64,000 nucleotides of DNA from Bacteroidota bacterium (GTDB lineage: Bacteria > Bacteroidota > Bacteroidia > 2-12-FULL-35-15): the NCBI GenBank assembly GCA_025963775.1, contig JAOQAD010000027.1, positions 124,001 to 188,000 on the forward strand, in the 5' to 3' direction. Under the pieces are notes generated by a model. That model was not told the DNA's origin and did no database searches. It worked only from the letters and a program-made list of their open reading frames with translations. How positions within the stretch are numbered: the stretch's first letter is position 1; each line of letters begins with the position of its first letter. Of this stretch, positions 17,866 through 26,648 are shown one piece after another. A program made the translations under genes and the position numbers.

Positions 17866-18396
17866 ATGCGTTTCCCCTTTCTGAAAAATCCGATCACCCG
17901 CTTCCTGCTCCGGGTGCTTTGTTTTTACCTTGTATGGTATCTTGTTTATAACCTGTGGCTGCATCCTGCGCAGACAATCGACCTCTACGTGATCGACATT
18001 ACCGTGGCTGCCAGCAAATGGCTGCTTGAAGCATTCGGCTATCTTGTATTTACGGGTTCCGACCGCCTCATCGGGGTGGATGGCACCGGCGGATTATGGA
18101 TCGGGGATAACTGCAACGGGATCGCGCTTTTCGCCCTGTTCACAGGCTTCATTCTTGCTTACCCGGGCAACTGGAAAAAGAAACTGTTTTATATTCCTTT
18201 GGGAATCCTGCTGATCCAGCTGTTAAACATTGCGAGGGTTGTATCTCTTGCGATACTGGATACACATTCCCGCGCATGGACGGAGTTCAACCACACCTAC
18301 ACATTTACCATTGTTATCTACGGGTGTATTTTCCTGCTTTGGATGCTGTGGACCAATAAGGTCTCGGATGAGGGATTAACAAAAAAGGAAGGCTAA
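17866..18396 (+). CDS. Exosortase/archaeosortase family transpeptidase
   Basis: This 176-residue membrane protein has about four to five helices and the complete exosortase active site. Cys83 is in GDNCNG, Arg124 in NIARVV and His143 in FNHTYTF, in the right order and membrane context. The core spacing is that of short Bacteroidota exosortases (XrtF/XrtX-like, 170-190 residues), without the extra C-terminal EpsI domain. It should cleave a C-terminal Pro-x-Asp sorting tail in the inner membrane and possibly transfer the product to an unknown acceptor. The candidate substrate lies immediately upstream. No other gene with an obvious matching tail is seen in the window. Confidence 0.87.
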   Translation: MRFPFLKNPITRFLLRVLCFYLVWYLVYNLWLHPAQTIDLYVIDITVAASKWLLEAFGYLVFTGSDRLIGVDGTGGLWIGDNCNGIALFALFTGFILAYPGNWKKKLFYIPLGILLIQLLNIARVVSLAILDTHSRAWTEFNHTYTFTIVIYGCIFLLWMLWTNKVSDEGLTKKEG

Positions 18397-18411
18397 TTGC
18401 CTTCCTTTTCT
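18381..18411. terminator. Convergent terminator after the exosortase gene
   Basis: GGAAGGC (18387-18393) pairs with GCCTTCC (18399-18405), flanked by A-run and T-rich sides, so it can end transcription from both directions. The exosortase TAA (18394-18396) is again inside the loop. The giant minus-strand adhesin gene ends at 18429. Confidence 0.75.
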
Positions 18412-18428
18412 TTATAATATCAATTGCT

Positions 18429-21400
18429 TTACGACCGCACCACTTTCTTAACCACCATTCTTCCGTTCCCCGATCTGATCCTGATGAAGTAAACGCCTTT
18501 CGATTTGCTTGCAAAGTCATAGCTGATGCTGTTCCTGTAAACGCTTGCAGTTCGCTTCTCAAATACCTGCTGGCCGAGTGAGTTCATCACTTCAATGCTC
18601 ACATCCGTGCTGCTTTCCATATTGAACAGGATCGCGATGTTCGTATTGTTCGTGCCGATGGAAATGCCCTCATTAAATGCCTGCTCATCAATTCCTGTAG
18701 GAACAGGAGGCTGCGAAGTGATCACTACGATCACCTGTGTTACTGTATCCGTACAGTTTCCATCCGATACGATCATGGTTACTGTGTACTCTCCCGTTTC
18801 TTTATAATAATACGATGGATTTTCAGAATAATCGGCAGCCGTGCCGTCACCAAAACTCCAGGTAAAGGATGTGCCGCCGGTTGATGTGTTTGTAAAGACC
18901 ACAGGAATGCCGCTTGCTAAATCAACGGTATCGAAATTCACGCTGAAGCCGCCTGATAAGGATGAACTCTGCGCTACAACATAGGTGTTTTCCTGCACAC
19001 AGCCCGTGCTGTCGGTTACATCAAGTACGTAAGCGCCCGCTGCAATATTCACGTTATCCGCACTTGTAACACCGTTCGACCAGTTGTAAGAATACGGAGG
19101 AACTCCGCCGGTAGTGGAAACAAGGAGAATGCTTCCATCCGCGCTTCCGGAACAGCTTCCGTTCACGGTGTTTGTCACCACGTCTATCGAATCAGCACCT
19201 GTCACCTCAACAAGTCCGCTCATTACGTTACACAACCCGGGATTGCCTGAAACAGTAACTGTATAAACACCTGCAGAAATATTGTTCAGCGTATCCGGGC
19301 CATTCACGCCGGTATGCGTTTGTACAATACTTCCGGAAGCATCCTGCCAGGTATAATCCCACGGGCCGGAACCATTTCCGGTTGCATTTGCCATCCCGTT
19401 CGGGTTGCTGCCGCAGGAAGAAGGCACAGAAGCCGTTTGGATCGGCTGGCTGATATTGATCACAAAGCGCGGATACAGTGTGGTATCCATAATGTAAAAT
19501 GTATAGGCAGAAGTTGTGCGGAGATCCGTCTGCGTTCCTGTCAGGAGATCCTGCATCACGATACAGGCACCTGCAGGAAGCCTGCTGAGGCTGTCGAGGC
19601 GCACAGTATACGTTCCGCTTACGCCTACCCTTACATTCACAGGAATGGACAAGCTGCTGCTGAGCAAAGGATATGTATTTACCGACAGGTTTACTGTATC
19701 AAGCACAGTGGCTATTCCCGGCACATTCGGATTGAAGCTGAAAAACTTCATCGCATCATAGGAAAGGTCAAAATTATTGGTTGCCCCTCCGTTGAAGTGG
19801 ATCACCGTTTCATCCGTATAGCCGTTCCCGCTCAGGTTAAGCCTGAGAAGATCATCGGTTGATGCCGAGGAAGAACGGATGAACAATCCATCGGTCGCAT
19901 CTTTTGCTGTTTCGGTAAGCTTCAGCACAGGGCCTGCTGCATACGACTGTACAAGGAATGCCTGCGAGGATGCAATGTAATTGGATCCCCCGTTGATGCC
20001 GATCCCGGCAACATAGCTTGTGTACTGATCAAGCGTAGGGCTGTACATGTAGATCGCATCATTGATATTTGTTTTTGTCCAGCCTGCCGCATCCCAGTCG
20101 ATGGTGGATGGATAAGGATTAGAGATGAGGTTCCAGCCGTCTTCAATAGCCGGCTCAAACGGATCATCATTATAGGTCACAGGGAAGGTCTGCAGGTTTT
20201 TAATGATCGGCCCGGTGACATCCACGGTAACCGGGGTTCCTACAATATAGGCCCAGTAGCCCTTGCGGTCAACAATAGGGTTTGTGATGTTTGTAGGCGA
20301 TACATATCCGTCATCGTAAACACCCGGCAATGCTTCATTATAGCTTACAATAGAAGGATTAGGCGAAGGAGGATAAGAGGATCCCGGGAATCCTCCGGTT
20401 GGAAAATCATCATCCCACTGTGCCAGTGTTGCACCGCTAACCGGCGCGCAGAGGAACATCCAGCCATCCGTGCCTGCAGGGATATAACGCTGCATGGTTA
20501 CATTTCCTGTTACATCTGCCCCGGCTGCAAGTGCGGCAACCCTTGCCGTTCCGCCCGCATCGGAGATCAATGTTAAATTATTGCCGGTGGCAAGCGTTCC
20601 GGAAATCACATTTACAGTGCCCGTAACATGGGTGCTGTTCCCCATAGTTACAGTCGCTCCTGCCCTGTTCAGGGAAATTATATTCAATATGTTCGTGGTC
20701 CCGGGGCTCGACTGGTCCATGTTAAATGTACCGCCGGCACCTGCACCGATGATGCTCAGCGATGAAGTGAGTGAGCCGGTTATTACTCCCGTTCCCGAGA
20801 ATGTTCCCGATACACTGAGGTCGTTGTTGTTCAGGTCAAGCACCGCACCTGCGCCAAGCGCTAAGCTCTTACATGAAGCACCGCCCGTAAGCATTGGTGT
20901 AAAAGGCGTTCCGCTTGCAACAGACACATTCGTTGCTGCTGTTGGTACTCCACCGCACCAGTTCAGGGGATCATCCCAGTCATTCGAAGTTGTTCCAAGC
21001 CAGGTTCCTGCTACAGTGATCACCTGGCTGATGGCATTGCTTGTAGCAGGACTGCCTGTTGCACAGCTTGCGTTCGAAGTGAGCACACAGGTCACCACAT
21101 CGCCATTGTTCAATGCTGAGCTGGTATAGACCGCTGAATTGATCCCGACATTTCCGCCGTTCACTTTCCACTGGTAAGCAGGTGTGGTACCGCCATTAAC
21201 AGGCGTTGCAGTATAGGTAATGCTTGTTCCCGCACAAACCGATCCGGAAGGGCTTGCTGAAATGCTTACGCTTACCGGGAGGTTCGGGTTCACCGTCATG
21301 GTGATCGCCGGCGAAGTGGCCGGGTTGCCGGTTGCGCACACTGCGTTGGAGGTGAGCACGCAGGTAACTACATTCCCGTTTGCAAGCGCTGCATTCGAAT

Positions 21401-24400
21401 ACGTTGTGGAATTGATCCCGACATTCGCGCCGTTCAGTTTCCATTGATATACAGGAGCGCCGCCGCCGTTTGTAGGCGTAGCCGTGAAGGTTACATTGGT
21501 TCCTGCGCAAATGGTGGATGAAGGGCTCGCGGAAACGGAAACGCTCACAGGAGCGCCTGGCGTAACCGTCATGGTAATGCTGTTAGACGTGGCCGGGTTA
21601 CCGGTGGTACAGGTTGCATTAGAAGTTAATACGCAGGTAACTACATTCCCGTTGGCAAGCGTGGTGCTTGAATAAGTTGGAGAGTTAACACCCACATTCA
21701 CACCGTTCACTTTCCACTGGTAGGCAGGAGTAGTTCCGCCGTTAGTCGGTGTTGCTGTAAATGTTACGTTGGTTCCTGAACAAATTGTTCCCGATGGACT
21801 TGCACTGATAGATACGCTTACAGGTACATTCGGGCTCACTGTCATGGTGATCGCATTTGATGTGGCCGGACTGCCGGTTCCACAGGATGCAACAGAGGTC
21901 ATCACGCAGGTAACTACATTTCCATTGGCCAGTGCGGCATTGGTGTAGGTCGATGAATTGATGCCGACATTCACGCCATTCAGCTTCCATTGATAAACAG
22001 GCGTTGCCCCACCGTTCACAGGCACAGCCGTAAAGGTTACGCTGGTACCGGCACAGATCACATTCGAAGGGCTTGCAGAAATGGATACACTCACCGGGAT
22101 CGATGCATTCACAATCATGGTGATGGCATTGGAAGTGGCAGGCGACCCGGTCGCACAAAGCGCATTAGAGGTAAGCACGCAGGTGATCACATTTCCGTTG
22201 GTAAGCGTAGTAGTGGTATATGTGCTTGCTGTAGCGCCGCCGATATTCACACCATTCTTTTTCCACTGGTAGGTTGGTATGGTGCCGCCATTGGTCGGTG
22301 TTGCCGTAAAGGTTACTGATGTTCCCGGGCAGATGGTTGTCGAGCTTGCTGAAATGCTGACGCTCACAGGCAGGTTCGGGTTCACCGTCATGGTGATGGA
22401 ATTGGAGGTGGCCGGGCTTCCTGTTGCACAAAGCGCATTCGAGGTCATTACACAGGTCACCACATTTCCGTTGGCAAGTGTAGTAGTAGTAAACGTAGGC
22501 GAATTAAGGCCTGCATTCACACCGTTCACTTTCCACTGGTAGGCCGGGGTTGTTCCGCCGTTGGTTGGCGTTGCGGTGAAGGTAACGCTGGTTCCGGCAC
22601 AGATCGTAGTGGCGCTTGCGCTGATGGAAACGCTTGCAGCAACATTCGGCGTGACTGTTAAAACAGCATTGGTGGAAGTAACGCTGCTTCCGCAGGATGC
22701 GTTTACAATGCACCTGTACTGGTAGGTGTTCAATGGTGATGTAGCGTTGGTCAGCGTTAAGGTTGCCGTTGTAACGCCCGAATAAATTCCACCGTTTGCG
22801 AGGTTCACAAAACCGCCGCCGTTGTTCTGCTGCCATTGGTACGTTAAGCCTGTTCCCGTCGCCACTATGCTGAATGTTGCGACAGTATTGTTACAAACAG
22901 TAACACTTGCCGGCTGCGTAGTGATCACCGGTAATTTCTTTTCTCCTACCTGCAGGTCGCCGATCAGCGTGATGCCTGTTGCCTGGTTGGAAGTTGCCGT
23001 TGCAGCGCCCTGCGTGAGCATGGTCCATGCGCCGGCATTGTAAACCGACATGAAGTAATTCGCCGGAACGGAGCCCGCATCTGCATCCGTTGGAACTCCA
23101 ATAAAATTGCAGGTTGCGGAATAGTTCGTGAAAGTGGTTCCGGCATTTGTAAGCTGCCAGTAGCGGTTTACGCTCTTAGCCGGATCGATACAGGAAGTGG
23201 CAATATTCGGATGGTCAAGGTTGTTCACGTTTGCAGTCACATTTCCGGCAACGCTTACGCTGGCGAAGTTCAGGCTGACAGGCAGGTAATCGGCAGCACC
23301 GGATCCGATCTCAAAAACCCTTGCAACATTGGTCCCGGTTGCAACATTCTTTTCAAGGAAGCCATTCACAAAACGCCCGGTTGCAGCCCCTGTCACAGAT
23401 CCTGTAGCGGTGATGACCACCCTGTTAACCCCCGTATTGATAACGCCGGCAGTAAAGTTCAGAACGCCTGCAGCGCTTGTATTGATTGCCAGTGTAACCC
23501 CGGTAGCATTGCTGACAGTAAGGTTGCGGTATGCAGTAACTACCGATCCGCCAATGGTCTGCGGGCTTGTCCCGTCAAAGGTAACAGTACCTGTTCCCGG
23601 TGTAAAAGTGCTGTTGTTCGTCCAGTTGCCCCCGAGTGAAACCCCAAGGTTATTCGCATTCAGCACGCCTAATAAGATGTTTACATTTTGTGTGACCGCC
23701 AAAGGGTTGGTCGTGATCATACAGGTAGCATTGCTGCTGTTGACCGTTAAATTTCCAACACGTGAGCTGCTGTTCACATTCATGATCTGCGCAGCCGGTG
23801 TGGAAGCATTACCGATCTGCAAAGTGCCTCCCGTAACGGCACTGTTGCTTACGCCAGTGATGGTACAGCCAAGATTTTGCGGGCCTGCGCCGCCTTCTCT
23901 TTCAATGATCACTGTTCCGCCGGACATATTATAAGTAGATCCCACACCGTCGATCTGGAAAGGCGCAATGGTTGTAGAAGTGGAGCCGATGGTTGGCAAC
24001 GTAAGCGTTCCGCCCGAAATGGTGAACTTCGAAAGTGTATTGATATTTGCGGAATAATAACAGCCCGCAATTCTCGTAACTCCGGCAAACACCTGGAAAA
24101 CCCCGCCATTGGAAGCCACATTCTGGTTGACTGCAGTCCCAACATTCAGGTTCCCGTTGGTAACGATCAGGTTTCCGAAAAGATCGATCCCGTTGCTGAA
24201 ATTAACGGTGGCTACAGCGCTGTTCAGCGTGATCCCTGCCGTATTCGGAATGGTCGCCAACGCAGTGTATGGTGTAACGTTCACCACATTTACTGTCGAC
24301 AGCTTAAAGGTTCCGTTGGTAAGGGTCAGGAAGTTTGCGGCAGCAGTGAAATTATTGGAGGTGACATTCAGCGTATTGTTAATGGAGGTTCCCATGTTCA

Positions 24401-25874
24401 GGATCACCTTGTTGTAATTATTGGTGACTCCTGTACCGCTCAGCGTTACATTCCCGTTTTTGGTAAAGGTAACATTGCAAAGATTCGTCCCTGAAAAAAA
24501 GTTAAGTGTTCCGTTGTTGGTAAGGTTCCCCGCAGCCAGTAAGCTGTGTGTGGCTACAGAGGCGGCATTCACGCGAAAGGTGGCGCCGGCGTTTACAGTG
24601 ATGTTTCCTTTTACATTCAGAATCCGTACGGTAGCATTATTACCCATCTGAAGGATGCCGGAAACTCCCTGCCCTACTGTAAGGTTATTGCAGTTCCCAT
24701 TCACATCCACGGTTACAGTATGCGTGTTCGCGATGGTTACGTTATCCGAAACAGCCGGCACACAGGCACAGTTCCAGGTGGCAGGATTGCTCCAGTTCCC
24801 GTTCGTGATCGAGATCACATTTCCCGCAGCTGTAGTCGATTGCGAAGCTGTAACGAAATTACTTAATGCGCCTTCCGTTACCGAGTAAACACGCCAGTAA
24901 TAAAGTGTCCCCGGCGATAATCCGGCTGAAGCGAATGAAGTGGCATTGGCCGCCGTCTGCGTTAAAAAGCTGAAAGTGATATTGTCCGTTGAATTGTAAA
25001 GCACATAGCCGACCTCGTTTGTGCACCAGTTGGTCCAGTTAACGTTCATTGCTGTTTGTGTTACGCCAGTGAATGTCACCGCGCCGGAAGCAGCAGGTGT
25101 TGTAAGCGGAGGAGTGAATGTGATCTTTGAATTCGAAGCCGGTAGGGCCACAAGGCCGTTTTGCTCTCCGTTGTTGAAAGTGCTGGAATTGGCAGCCTGC
25201 TGGCATTTCAGCTGTGCTGCAGTGGCAGCGTTGCTCAGCACCGCAGCATTGATCCCGCAGGTGTATGAAAAAGAATGCGTTCCGGCGGTCATGGTGCCGT
25301 ATATAAACTCGATCACACCTGTAGTCTCGTAAAGCTTTACCTGGAAATTGATGTTTGGAGTAGTGTTCAGGTACACCGCCATATTGATCCACTCGACCGT
25401 AAGGATACGGTTGGGAGCAGCTCCCGTCACTAAATATTTAATGCTGTTCCCGAGGGCGGAGACTCCTCCCTGCGCGGTCATATCATCATAAAAAGGAGCA
25501 AGTGCCAGCCAGGTTCCCGCGCCGTTGGAAGTGAAGGCCGTATTGTCGTAACTGTATGGGCCTGCCGTTGGACCACCATTGAGCGCGCTGGCCGAGAAAT
25601 CTATAAAGCCATTCGTGGAAACGCTGAACTGCGTAAAGCGTGCACCGTTATACCAGAAATCAAAACCGATATCTGTAGCATTACTGCGATTATCATCCTG
25701 TGAAAATCCTGCATTGTTCCTCCAGCTGTCGATGGCGTTACCTGTTGCGGCAATGGAGCTGTAGGCGATCCCGGTACTGCGTACAGCAGCATAATTGGCG
25801 ATGCTCTGCGCGTTTGCGCTGAAAATGCTAAGCAAAAAGGAAATAAGAAAGGCTGAGTAATTTCTTAATTTCAT
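18429..25874 (-). CDS. Giant T9SS-exported adhesin-like protein (2481 residues)
   Basis: Signal peptide at 1-22 (cleavage near ANA/QS). Residues about 25-255 form a lectin-like N-terminal region typical of Bacteroidota adhesins (SIAATGNAIDSWRNN, DIGFDFWYNGARF); a fibronectin III-like module at about 258-345 (VNWTNWCTNEVGYVLY, GTLYYWRVYSV); beta-solenoid-like strands from 350 to 970; an Ig-like domain at about 985-1075; six tandem Ig-like repeats at 1077-1623. Later segments include a SprB-like repeat (YSYNWSNGVTS, VLDVTDSTGC), a PKD domain near 2335-2395 (FTWSFGDGTA) and a type A sorting domain in the last 80 residues (SIEVMNSLGQQVF, KGVYFIRIRSG). The architecture points to adhesion or gliding-associated surface fibres; binding target unknown. 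Confidence 0.9.
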   Translation of the reverse strand: MKLRNYSAFLISFLLSIFSANAQSIANYAAVRSTGIAYSSIAATGNAIDSWRNNAGFSQDDNRSNATDIGFDFWYNGARFTQFSVSTNGFIDFSASALNGGPTAGPYSYDNTAFTSNGAGTWLALAPFYDDMTAQGGVSALGNSIKYLVTGAAPNRILTVEWINMAVYLNTTPNINFQVKLYETTGVIEFIYGTMTAGTHSFSYTCGINAAVLSNAATAAQLKCQQAANSSTFNNGEQNGLVALPASNSKITFTPPLTTPAASGAVTFTGVTQTAMNVNWTNWCTNEVGYVLYNSTDNITFSFLTQTAANATSFASAGLSPGTLYYWRVYSVTEGALSNFVTASQSTTAAGNVISITNGNWSNPATWNCACVPAVSDNVTIANTHTVTVDVNGNCNNLTVGQGVSGILQMGNNATVRILNVKGNITVNAGATFRVNAASVATHSLLAAGNLTNNGTLNFFSGTNLCNVTFTKNGNVTLSGTGVTNNYNKVILNMGTSINNTLNVTSNNFTAAANFLTLTNGTFKLSTVNVVNVTPYTALATIPNTAGITLNSAVATVNFSNGIDLFGNLIVTNGNLNVGTAVNQNVASNGGVFQVFAGVTRIAGCYYSANINTLSKFTISGGTLTLPTIGSTSTTIAPFQIDGVGSTYNMSGGTVIIEREGGAGPQNLGCTITGVSNSAVTGGTLQIGNASTPAAQIMNVNSSSRVGNLTVNSSNATCMITTNPLAVTQNVNILLGVLNANNLGVSLGGNWTNNSTFTPGTGTVTFDGTSPQTIGGSVVTAYRNLTVSNATGVTLAINTSAAGVLNFTAGVINTGVNRVVITATGSVTGAATGRFVNGFLEKNVATGTNVARVFEIGSGAADYLPVSLNFASVSVAGNVTANVNNLDHPNIATSCIDPAKSVNRYWQLTNAGTTFTNYSATCNFIGVPTDADAGSVPANYFMSVYNAGAWTMLTQGAATATSNQATGITLIGDLQVGEKKLPVITTQPASVTVCNNTVATFSIVATGTGLTYQWQQNNGGGFVNLANGGIYSGVTTATLTLTNATSPLNTYQYRCIVNASCGSSVTSTNAVLTVTPNVAASVSISASATTICAGTSVTFTATPTNGGTTPAYQWKVNGVNAGLNSPTFTTTTLANGNVVTCVMTSNALCATGSPATSNSITMTVNPNLPVSVSISASSTTICPGTSVTFTATPTNGGTIPTYQWKKNGVNIGGATASTYTTTTLTNGNVITCVLTSNALCATGSPATSNAITMIVNASIPVSVSISASPSNVICAGTSVTFTAVPVNGGATPVYQWKLNGVNVGINSSTYTNAALANGNVVTCVMTSVASCGTGSPATSNAITMTVSPNVPVSVSISASPSGTICSGTNVTFTATPTNGGTTPAYQWKVNGVNVGVNSPTYSSTTLANGNVVTCVLTSNATCTTGNPATSNSITMTVTPGAPVSVSVSASPSSTICAGTNVTFTATPTNGGGAPVYQWKLNGANVGINSTTYSNAALANGNVVTCVLTSNAVCATGNPATSPAITMTVNPNLPVSVSISASPSGSVCAGTSITYTATPVNGGTTPAYQWKVNGGNVGINSAVYTSSALNNGDVVTCVLTSNASCATGSPATSNAISQVITVAGTWLGTTSNDWDDPLNWCGGVPTAATNVSVASGTPFTPMLTGGASCKSLALGAGAVLDLNNNDLSVSGTFSGTGVITGSLTSSLSIIGAGAGGTFNMDQSSPGTTNILNIISLNRAGATVTMGNSTHVTGTVNVISGTLATGNNLTLISDAGGTARVAALAAGADVTGNVTMQRYIPAGTDGWMFLCAPVSGATLAQWDDDFPTGGFPGSSYPPSPNPSIVSYNEALPGVYDDGYVSPTNITNPIVDRKGYWAYIVGTPVTVDVTGPIIKNLQTFPVTYNDDPFEPAIEDGWNLISNPYPSTIDWDAAGWTKTNINDAIYMYSPTLDQYTSYVAGIGINGGSNYIASSQAFLVQSYAAGPVLKLTETAKDATDGLFIRSSSASTDDLLRLNLSGNGYTDETVIHFNGGATNNFDLSYDAMKFFSFNPNVPGIATVLDTVNLSVNTYPLLSSSLSIPVNVRVGVSGTYTVRLDSLSRLPAGACIVMQDLLTGTQTDLRTTSAYTFYIMDTTLYPRFVINISQPIQTASVPSSCGSNPNGMANATGNGSGPWDYTWQDASGSIVQTHTGVNGPDTLNNISAGVYTVTVSGNPGLCNVMSGLVEVTGADSIDVVTNTVNGSCSGSADGSILLVSTTGGVPPYSYNWSNGVTSADNVNIAAGAYVLDVTDSTGCVQENTYVVAQSSSLSGGFSVNFDTVDLASGIPVVFTNTSTGGTSFTWSFGDGTAADYSENPSYYYKETGEYTVTMIVSDGNCTDTVTQVIVVITSQPPVPTGIDEQAFNEGISIGTNNTNIAILFNMESSTDVSIEVMNSLGQQVFEKRTASVYRNSISYDFASKSKGVYFIRIRSGNGRMVVKKVVRS
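21006..22646 (-). repeat. Six tandem 91-residue Ig-like repeats within the giant adhesin
   Basis: Six copies of about 273 bases encode units starting with VSVSISASP and containing ICAGTSVTFTATP, YQWKVNGVNVG, NGNVVTCVLTSNA and GSPATSN. Two cysteines per copy (in ICAG and VTCV) plus a third in the loop (CATG) fit an Ig-like fold. Neighbouring copies are highly similar, including long shared DNA segments, which suggests copy-number change by recombination. Confidence 0.9.
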
Positions 25875-25962
25875 ATCGGGATATTAGAGCAGGCTGTGTT
25901 TTATAAGCATAAATATAGCAAAACCTTGATGACCGATCTTAATTTTTCGACCAAAACAATGT

Positions 25963-26067
25963 TTAAAGCGACATAATCGCCTGATTTTCCAAGTACGTAT
26001 AAACGCAGTACAAGGTTACACCGGCGATGAACATGAAATTGATAATCAGCCTTCTAATCAAAAACAT
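25963..26067 (-). CDS. Possible 34-residue membrane micro-protein
   Basis: In the 243-base gap between the adhesin and the four-helix membrane protein, the reverse strand encodes a 34-residue ORF from ATG 26067 to TAA. It starts with MFLIRRLIIN, continues with one hydrophobic segment (FMFIAGVTLYCVYTY) and a short polar end. The basic-then-hydrophobic layout obeys the positive-inside pattern, and all codons are ones used by its neighbours. No -7 box with a good score lies just upstream. It may be real or chance; no homologue is recognised. Confidence 0.3.
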   Translation of the reverse strand: MFLIRRLIINFMFIAGVTLYCVYTYLENQAIMSL

Positions 26068-26117
26068 CCTGTTTAAATTTTTTAAAGTATTTTCGTACCG
26101 GTATTTTCATACTGTTT

Positions 26118-26603
26118 ATGCAAAAGCTCAAAACCGTCTCTTTTTATTTGCTCGTCATCGCATTGCTCCTGGCTACAGGATTTTACAGGGATTTTGTCTT
26201 TAAAAGCATCAATGCCCTGCTGCAGGCCTGGGATGCCAATGTGGATTATTACCTTCCGCCTTCCCTCCGTTTTTTTGAAAATTACGAATACGATACGCTC
26301 CTAAGGATCAAATGGATCCTGACCTTTGCCTTCAGCCTTGTTTATTTACTCATCTCGGTCATTACCATCCGTTATATCTTCGGAAGAAAAAAACTGATCA
26401 TGATCACGGTATGGACATACGCCGGGATCATGCTGCTTTCCGGGATTTTCATGCTTACCGGGATCATTTTCAGCTCAGCCTCGGAGAAGATGTATGAATT
26501 TGCACGCTACTTTATGGGAATGGCGCAATCGCCGCTCATACTCATGATCCTCATCCCGGTATTTAAGCTGGCCGAAAAAGAAAATACCGCTGCTGCGAAG
26601 TAA
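26118..26603 (+). CDS. Four-helix membrane protein, possibly exosortase-associated
   Basis: The 161-residue protein has hydrophobic helices at about 6-22, 65-87, 94-117 and 130-152, with a periplasmic segment rich in aromatic residues (VDYYLPPSLRFFENYEYDT) followed by LLRIKWILTFAFSLVYLL. Size, topology and this loop-then-helix pattern resemble the membrane proteins found with short Bacteroidota exosortases (XrtF- and XrtX-associated families), and an exosortase is encoded 7.7 kb away with only one gene between. This link is an inference from architecture and neighbourhood. Alternatively it is a membrane protein of unknown function transcribed with glyA, 45 bases downstream. Confidence 0.6.
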   Translation: MQKLKTVSFYLLVIALLLATGFYRDFVFKSINALLQAWDANVDYYLPPSLRFFENYEYDTLLRIKWILTFAFSLVYLLISVITIRYIFGRKKLIMITVWTYAGIMLLSGIFMLTGIIFSSASEKMYEFARYFMGMAQSPLILMILIPVFKLAEKENTAAAK

Positions 26604-26617
26604 TTAGAAAGAAATCT

Positions 26618-26625
26618 TACTTTTG
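26618..26625 (+). promoter_or_regulatory. -7 element for glyA, which also decides the start codon
   Basis: TACTTTTG matches TAnnTTTG exactly and ends at 26625. An in-frame GTG at 26625 would overlap this box, so transcription must begin downstream and translation should start at the ATG at 26649, 23 bases later. No clear -33 TTG is present at the usual distance. Confidence 0.5.
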
Positions 26626-26648
26626 TGACTCTAAAAACCAAACAAAAA

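Noticed and set aside
21006..22646. Regular direct repeats, considered as a CRISPR array
   Set aside because: Units are 273 bases, stay in frame and encode Ig-like protein repeats; there are no spacers or cas genes.
20494..25764. Many open frames opposite the giant adhesin (for example 20494-21129 and 23329-23934)
   Set aside because: They repeat with the sense repeats and are Val/Thr/Pro-rich reverse readings of the Asn/Thr-rich gene.
26625..26648. GTG start at 26625 for glyA, adding eight residues
   Set aside because: The GTG overlaps the -7 box TACTTTTG; the ATG at 26649 gives the standard SHMT length.
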